Assembly: GCA_002373085.1 (NCBI GenBank)
Contig: DFJP01000107.1
Location: 1-7,622, forward strand
Length of the DNA stretch: 7,622 nt
DNA from: Caryophanales bacterium UBA3668
GTDB lineage: Bacteria > Bacillota_I > Bacilli_A > RFN20 > CAG-826
Direction of reading: 5' to 3'
The notes beneath the pieces were generated by a model. It did not search any database. It saw only the letters and a list, made by a program, of their open reading frames with translations, and was not told the origin of the DNA. The translations under genes were made by a program, and so were the position numbers. Below are positions 5,050 through 7,622 of this stretch, piece after piece (position 1 is the first letter of the stretch; every line of letters begins with the position of its first letter).

Positions 5050-5685
5050 TTATTGTAAGGGAGCTTCTTCTTTCTTGTCAAACGACTTTTGAATCTTCTT
5101 AACCTTTTCAATGTTGTCGATTGTGTTTTGCTTAATTTCTTGAAGAGAAGTCATAGCACCTTTTTTGGCGTTTTCGTCAACACTAGCGTTTTGCATAATT
5201 TCTAGCATTTGCTTATCGCATTCGGAAATAACGTCGATTAGTATTTGTCCTAAGCTTTTTGTCGCTTCTTTGGCTTCTTCGTTAACTTCCTCGTCAACTT
5301 CCTCGTCAGTTGGCTCTTTTGCTTCTTCTTCGGTCGGTTCTGGTCTTTCGTTTGGGAATTCGTTGTAGTAATCCTCTATGGCTTCGTCGTAGTCAGGATC
5401 TCCTTCGCTAATTCCGTTATCGAATAAGAATTGGTCTAACTTGGCATTTCCTGTGCCTTTGGTAGCCTTAGCTTCAACGGTAGAACCAGGATTGCCTTGT
5501 TCTTCAACGACTTTGCTTGGAGCAGAAGAAGGAGCAGGACTTTCTACTGGTTTAAAATAGGCTTCTAAATCAGAAGTATAATCGCCACGATTAAGATACT
5601 TGTTAAGAATATCTTTTGCACGTAAATCACCACCTTTGGCGGCTTCGCGCAATTTACTCATTTGGTCAATTGGTATAAATCCCAT
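5050..5685 (-). CDS. Acidic linker-rich hypothetical protein (211 aa)
   Basis: Start ATG 5685 has AGAGG upstream and lies 5 bases after the DUF5662-like gene. Residues 1-45 (MGFIPIDQMSKLREAAKGGD, then a helix with LNKYLNRGDY) form a small helical domain. Residues 46-60 are a Pro/Ser/Ala linker. Residues 64-116 contain NPGSTV and a motif with LDQFLFDNGI and DPDYDEAIEDYYNEF. Residues 117-141 are a low-complexity acidic tract (EEEAKEPTDEEVDEEVNEE). Residues 143-205 are a helical region probably forming a coiled coil and ending in a lysine-rich part. Two stops in a row (TAA TAG) end it, before a terminator. I recognise no family. The modular, charged build suits a scaffold or virion-associated protein, but that is inference. 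The NPGS motif recurs in the protein encoded at the right edge. Confidence 0.85.
   Translation of the reverse strand: MGFIPIDQMSKLREAAKGGDLRAKDILNKYLNRGDYTSDLEAYFKPVESPAPSSAPSKVVEEQGNPGSTVEAKATKGTGNAKLDQFLFDNGISEGDPDYDEAIEDYYNEFPNERPEPTEEEAKEPTDEEVDEEVNEEAKEATKSLGQILIDVISECDKQMLEIMQNASVDENAKKGAMTSLQEIKQNTIDNIEKVKKIQKSFDKKEEAPLQ
5284..5307. repeat. Exact 12-base tandem duplication in the acidic tract
   Basis: AACTTCCTCGTC occurs twice in a row (5284-5295 and 5296-5307), encoding the DEEV repeats of the acidic protein. Because the unit is in frame, slippage would lengthen or shorten the acidic stretch without breaking the gene. Confidence 0.85.
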
Positions 5686-5690
5686 TTTAA

Positions 5691-6218
5691 TTACCTCTCT
5701 TTATCTAAACCGAATAGTTTCATAGCTTTATCTTTTTCGTCGGTTTTTTCGACTTTGATTTTGCTTTTGATTAAGTCAACTGTATTGTTAAACGCTTGTT
5801 TAAGAACCTTATCTGGTAAAGTTATATCATAAACTTCACCAGTTCTAGCCATTCCAGCGCTAACACAATCACAAATCATTTCAAGAACGTCTATTAAATT
5901 GACATCTTCAGGAACACGATCATTTAAGTGATGGCGTTCGGTTAAGTGAATTTCCCACCAGTCTTGTTCCTTAAATTCTTTGCCTTTGAAACCAGAGCTT
6001 AATGCTTTAGTAAACGCTGGCAAGTATTTACCGAGCTTGGTATGATCATGCTCTTTAAATTGTTCCTTAATCTTGTCACGAAGAAAATCTCCACATTTTT
6101 CTACTGCTTCAATATGAAGTTCTGTGTCATACTTTACTGCTTCTTCAGTTAGTTTTTCACCATCTTTTAAAGCTCTTGTATCACAATGTTTCGTTTCTTG
6201 AATAATAATTTTGTCCAT
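5691..6218 (-). CDS. DUF5662-like phage protein with HD-type metal-binding motifs (175 aa)
   Basis: After a leader of about 30 residues, the core shows HIEAVEKCGDFL (35-46), EHDHTK with adjacent His57-Asp58 (56-61), DWWEIHLTERHHL with His91, His96 and His97 (86-98), VNLIDVLEMICDCVSAGMAR (106-125), and a C-terminal helix QAFNNTVDLI (141-150). This order of H, HD, W..H...RHH and a D-rich helix matches my recall of the DUF5662 family, common in phage genomes, and resembles HD-domain phosphohydrolases. The family's activity is unknown to me; metal-dependent hydrolysis of a nucleotide is inferred from the motif layout. AAGGA lies inside the end of the preceding DUF4406-like gene, whose TGA is 2 bases ahead. 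The pair may act together on nucleotides. Confidence 0.8.
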   Translation of the reverse strand: MDKIIIQETKHCDTRALKDGEKLTEEAVKYDTELHIEAVEKCGDFLRDKIKEQFKEHDHTKLGKYLPAFTKALSSGFKGKEFKEQDWWEIHLTERHHLNDRVPEDVNLIDVLEMICDCVSAGMARTGEVYDITLPDKVLKQAFNNTVDLIKSKIKVEKTDEKDKAMKLFGLDKER

Positions 6219-6220
6219 TA

Positions 6221-6679
6221 TCAGTCCTTGTTTTCATCGCTAGAAGCAACTTCTGGAAGTGCATCTTTACCCCAGAGTTCTTTCGCTTTTTCTCTTTCCT
6301 TTTTAGCAACATCTGGACACACTAACTGCGTTGGGAAATGAAGAATAACGTCTTTTGCTTCTTGATAGTCGCCTTCTAAGAAATATCTTCTGAAAATGGT
6401 TTCTTCAACTTCACAGTGACGATATTGCCAATTACAGTCAATTGTAGCAAAATAATCTGCATCTGCCATTAAATCTAAATCTTTGCTTAAAAATTTAAGA
6501 GATTCTTTAGCGTTTTCGTCGTCTTTGGTAAATTCAGGAACGTCTTTTGCTTCTTGATGAAGAAGTTCAACCTTTTCACCTAAAAGACCTTCTGCCGCTT
6601 CCTTGATTTTATCTAAAGATTCTTCGATTTCTTTTTTGGAACGTCCCTTTAAAGGGATACTAACAAATAACTTTTTCAT
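6221..6679 (-). CDS. DUF4406 / nucleoside 2-deoxyribosyltransferase-like protein (152 aa)
   Basis: The N-terminus MKKLFVSIPLKGRSKKEIEE (strand, then S-P-KG loop and helix) is typical of the DUF4406/deoxyribosyltransferase-like phage family, usually written 'kklfiS.PmkGr..eeI'. Residues 30-41 carry the GEKVELL strand. LSKDLDLMADADYFATID (64-81) corresponds to the family's 'l...i..m..AD.v' strand. YRHCEVEETIFRRYF (86-100) corresponds to 'GCriEh.iA..yg', which in deoxyribosyltransferases holds the nucleophilic glutamate (here E90, E92 or E93). Related enzymes transfer or hydrolyse deoxyribose on nucleosides; activity here is not shown. Residues 105-152 are a charged extension beyond the usual domain. 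The usual GC before the Glu is HC here, so the active site is divergent. Start ATG 6679 has GAGG upstream; the stop is the window's only TGA. Confidence 0.78.
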   Translation of the reverse strand: MKKLFVSIPLKGRSKKEIEESLDKIKEAAEGLLGEKVELLHQEAKDVPEFTKDDENAKESLKFLSKDLDLMADADYFATIDCNWQYRHCEVEETIFRRYFLEGDYQEAKDVILHFPTQLVCPDVAKKEREKAKELWGKDALPEVASSDENKD

Positions 6680-6689
6680 ATGCTACCTC

Positions 6690-7622
6690 TTATTGTTCAT
6701 CATCTAAGTTGACTGGATGCCTTTTTAAATATTCTCTTTCTATTTTACTTTGCAATTCTTCTTCTTCAGGAGAACGATATTGTAAATGCCAAAGTTTTTT
6801 AGAAAGGTTATCGTGCATTTTAATTAAATCTTCGTCTGATTTTTGCTCTAAGTCAGCATTAATCCATTCTTCAGATTTGAAGCCTTCTGGTTCTTGATAA
6901 TTTTTATCTAGTGGCCAGAAAGGATTTTTCTCTTTCAAATCAGTGTCGTATAATTTAGACGCTTTTCTACGTTCCCAATCTTCTTTCATTTTGCCTTTAT
7001 AGTAATCGGCTTGATTAGAATTTTGATATAAACCTTTGACTGTTTTGTCAATAAATTCTTGACTTAATTCAGGATCTTCGGATAATTTTCTTCTCACATA
7101 ATCCATCAATCTACCAGAAACAACAGCAGAACCAGGATTGTCTTCGTTGTTCCATTCGTCAAAATCGTCATTATCACCATCTTGTTTTGTGCTGGACAAA
7201 GGTTGTCCTTCTTTGCCTAAATTAGTGTCAAACAGTTCAGAAGCTTTTGAACGTTCTGTTGTTTCATCATAATCAACAGGTTTTCTAAAAGAACTATTGT
7301 TTTCCATCCAACCAATGATTTCGTCTTCTGGATAGTCTTCGCCTAATTCTTTTTGAATTCTTTGCACATTATTCTTGGTAATAGTGTTTCCAGACAAATC
7401 TAATTGACCAGAATTATATAAACCATCGTGTGCTTTCTTTATTGCAGATTCCCTATCAACATTTTTAGAAACGTTTGACAACTCGTTTGCATTTTGTTTT
7501 GGCGCAAAACCTTGCGACATAATCTTTTGACGAACAGGATCAGCTTTTGGAGCCACTGGCTTTGGAGTCTGATTAGGAGTAGTCACTTGTTTTGGAGCCG
7601 TTGGCTTTGGACTTGGCCCACT
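6690..7622 (-). CDS. Pro/Lys-rich and charged repeat protein, 5' end cut by window edge
   Basis: The frame is open to the right edge. A GTG at 7586 could be a start, but it has no ribosome site and the 12 codons before it continue the same Pro/Lys pattern (SGPSPKPTAPKQ), so the gene very likely begins outside the window. Counting from the GTG, residues 1-18 finish a PKP-type linker. The rest is hydrophilic and helical with two partial repeats: GLY (55-57 and 185-187), ERSKASELFDTNL (111-123) against ERRKASKLYDTDL (205-217), and EWNN/EWIN (144-147 and 240-243). NPGSAV at 150-155 recurs in the acidic protein downstream. The C-terminus is a Glu/Lys-rich helix. No family is recognised. It leads the right operon as seen here, 10 bases before the DUF4406-like gene, and could be virion-associated. 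Confidence 0.85.
   Translation of the reverse strand, partial: SGPSPKPTAPKQVTTPNQTPKPVAPKADPVRQKIMSQGFAPKQNANELSNVSKNVDRESAIKKAHDGLYNSGQLDLSGNTITKNNVQRIQKELGEDYPEDEIIGWMENNSSFRKPVDYDETTERSKASELFDTNLGKEGQPLSSTKQDGDNDDFDEWNNEDNPGSAVVSGRLMDYVRRKLSEDPELSQEFIDKTVKGLYQNSNQADYYKGKMKEDWERRKASKLYDTDLKEKNPFWPLDKNYQEPEGFKSEEWINADLEQKSDEDLIKMHDNLSKKLWHLQYRSPEEEELQSKIEREYLKRHPVNLDDEQ
6936..7256 (-). repeat. Diverged internal duplication in the right-edge protein
   Basis: The blocks at 7218-7256 and 6936-6974 encode ER-KAS-L-DT-L motifs (about 9 of 13 residues identical) spaced 94 residues apart, and the flanking EW.N motifs keep nearly the same spacing. The DNA is also similar over about 38 bases, so this is probably an old tandem duplication of a unit of about 95 residues. 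Confidence 0.6.

Noticed and set aside
6221..6223. TGA read as Trp (Mycoplasma-type code)
   Set aside because: The single TGA is followed at once by TAA, so either reading ends the protein; Trp is otherwise encoded by TGG throughout and no gene has an internal TGA, so the standard code is kept.

Overview
This AT-rich window carries every supportable gene on the minus strand, so transcription runs from high to low coordinates. It looks like part of a tailed-phage (or prophage) genome. The grounds are short, tightly packed or overlapping genes with strong Shine-Dalgarno sites, two phage-type families of unknown function (DUF4406/nucleoside deoxyribosyltransferase-like and DUF5662-like), and candidate virion genes at the left end. 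The AT-rich sequence, GGAGG-type ribosome sites, near-consensus sigma-70 promoters and an InlB-B-repeat-like surface domain suggest a low-GC Firmicutes or Mollicutes-related host, perhaps an uncultured gut lineage. That host assignment is inference. Stops used are TAA (most genes), TAG (two) and TGA (one), with no in-frame TAG or TGA inside genes, so there is no sign of stop-codon recoding.

Right block (7622-5050): four genes in a row. They are a Pro/Lys-rich then charged repeat protein cut by the window edge, a DUF4406-like protein, a DUF5662-like protein, and an acidic protein with a Pro/Ser linker. The block ends in a double stop (TAA TAG) and an intrinsic terminator at 4984-5013.

Intergenic block (5049-4709): 341 bases with no long gene but dense regulatory content. 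The U-tract of the first terminator runs into the -35 box of a consensus promoter (TTGACA-16-TATAAT). This promoter would drive a transcript of about 100 nt made of three hairpins plus a strong intrinsic terminator, which looks like a stand-alone small RNA. After about 90 more bases holding one further hairpin comes a second promoter (TTGCAC-17-TATAAT) whose -35 overlaps a GCAATTGC palindrome.

Left block (4708-1): a tight operon driven by that second promoter. It starts with a 34-residue Lys-rich peptide gene and a 93-residue coiled-coil protein. A four-gene membrane cassette follows: a signal-peptide surface protein with one TM helix and a helical tail, a 70-residue two-TM protein, a 350-residue four-TM protein, and a 194-residue four-TM protein. 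It ends with a possible neck/tail-completion protein, a Gly-rich/PKP-repeat basic protein, and a possible virion protein cut off by the left edge.

The most notable items are the isolated structured small RNA and the membrane cassette placed directly ahead of virion-type genes. No recognisable enzyme of replication, lysis, integration or defence is visible in the window.
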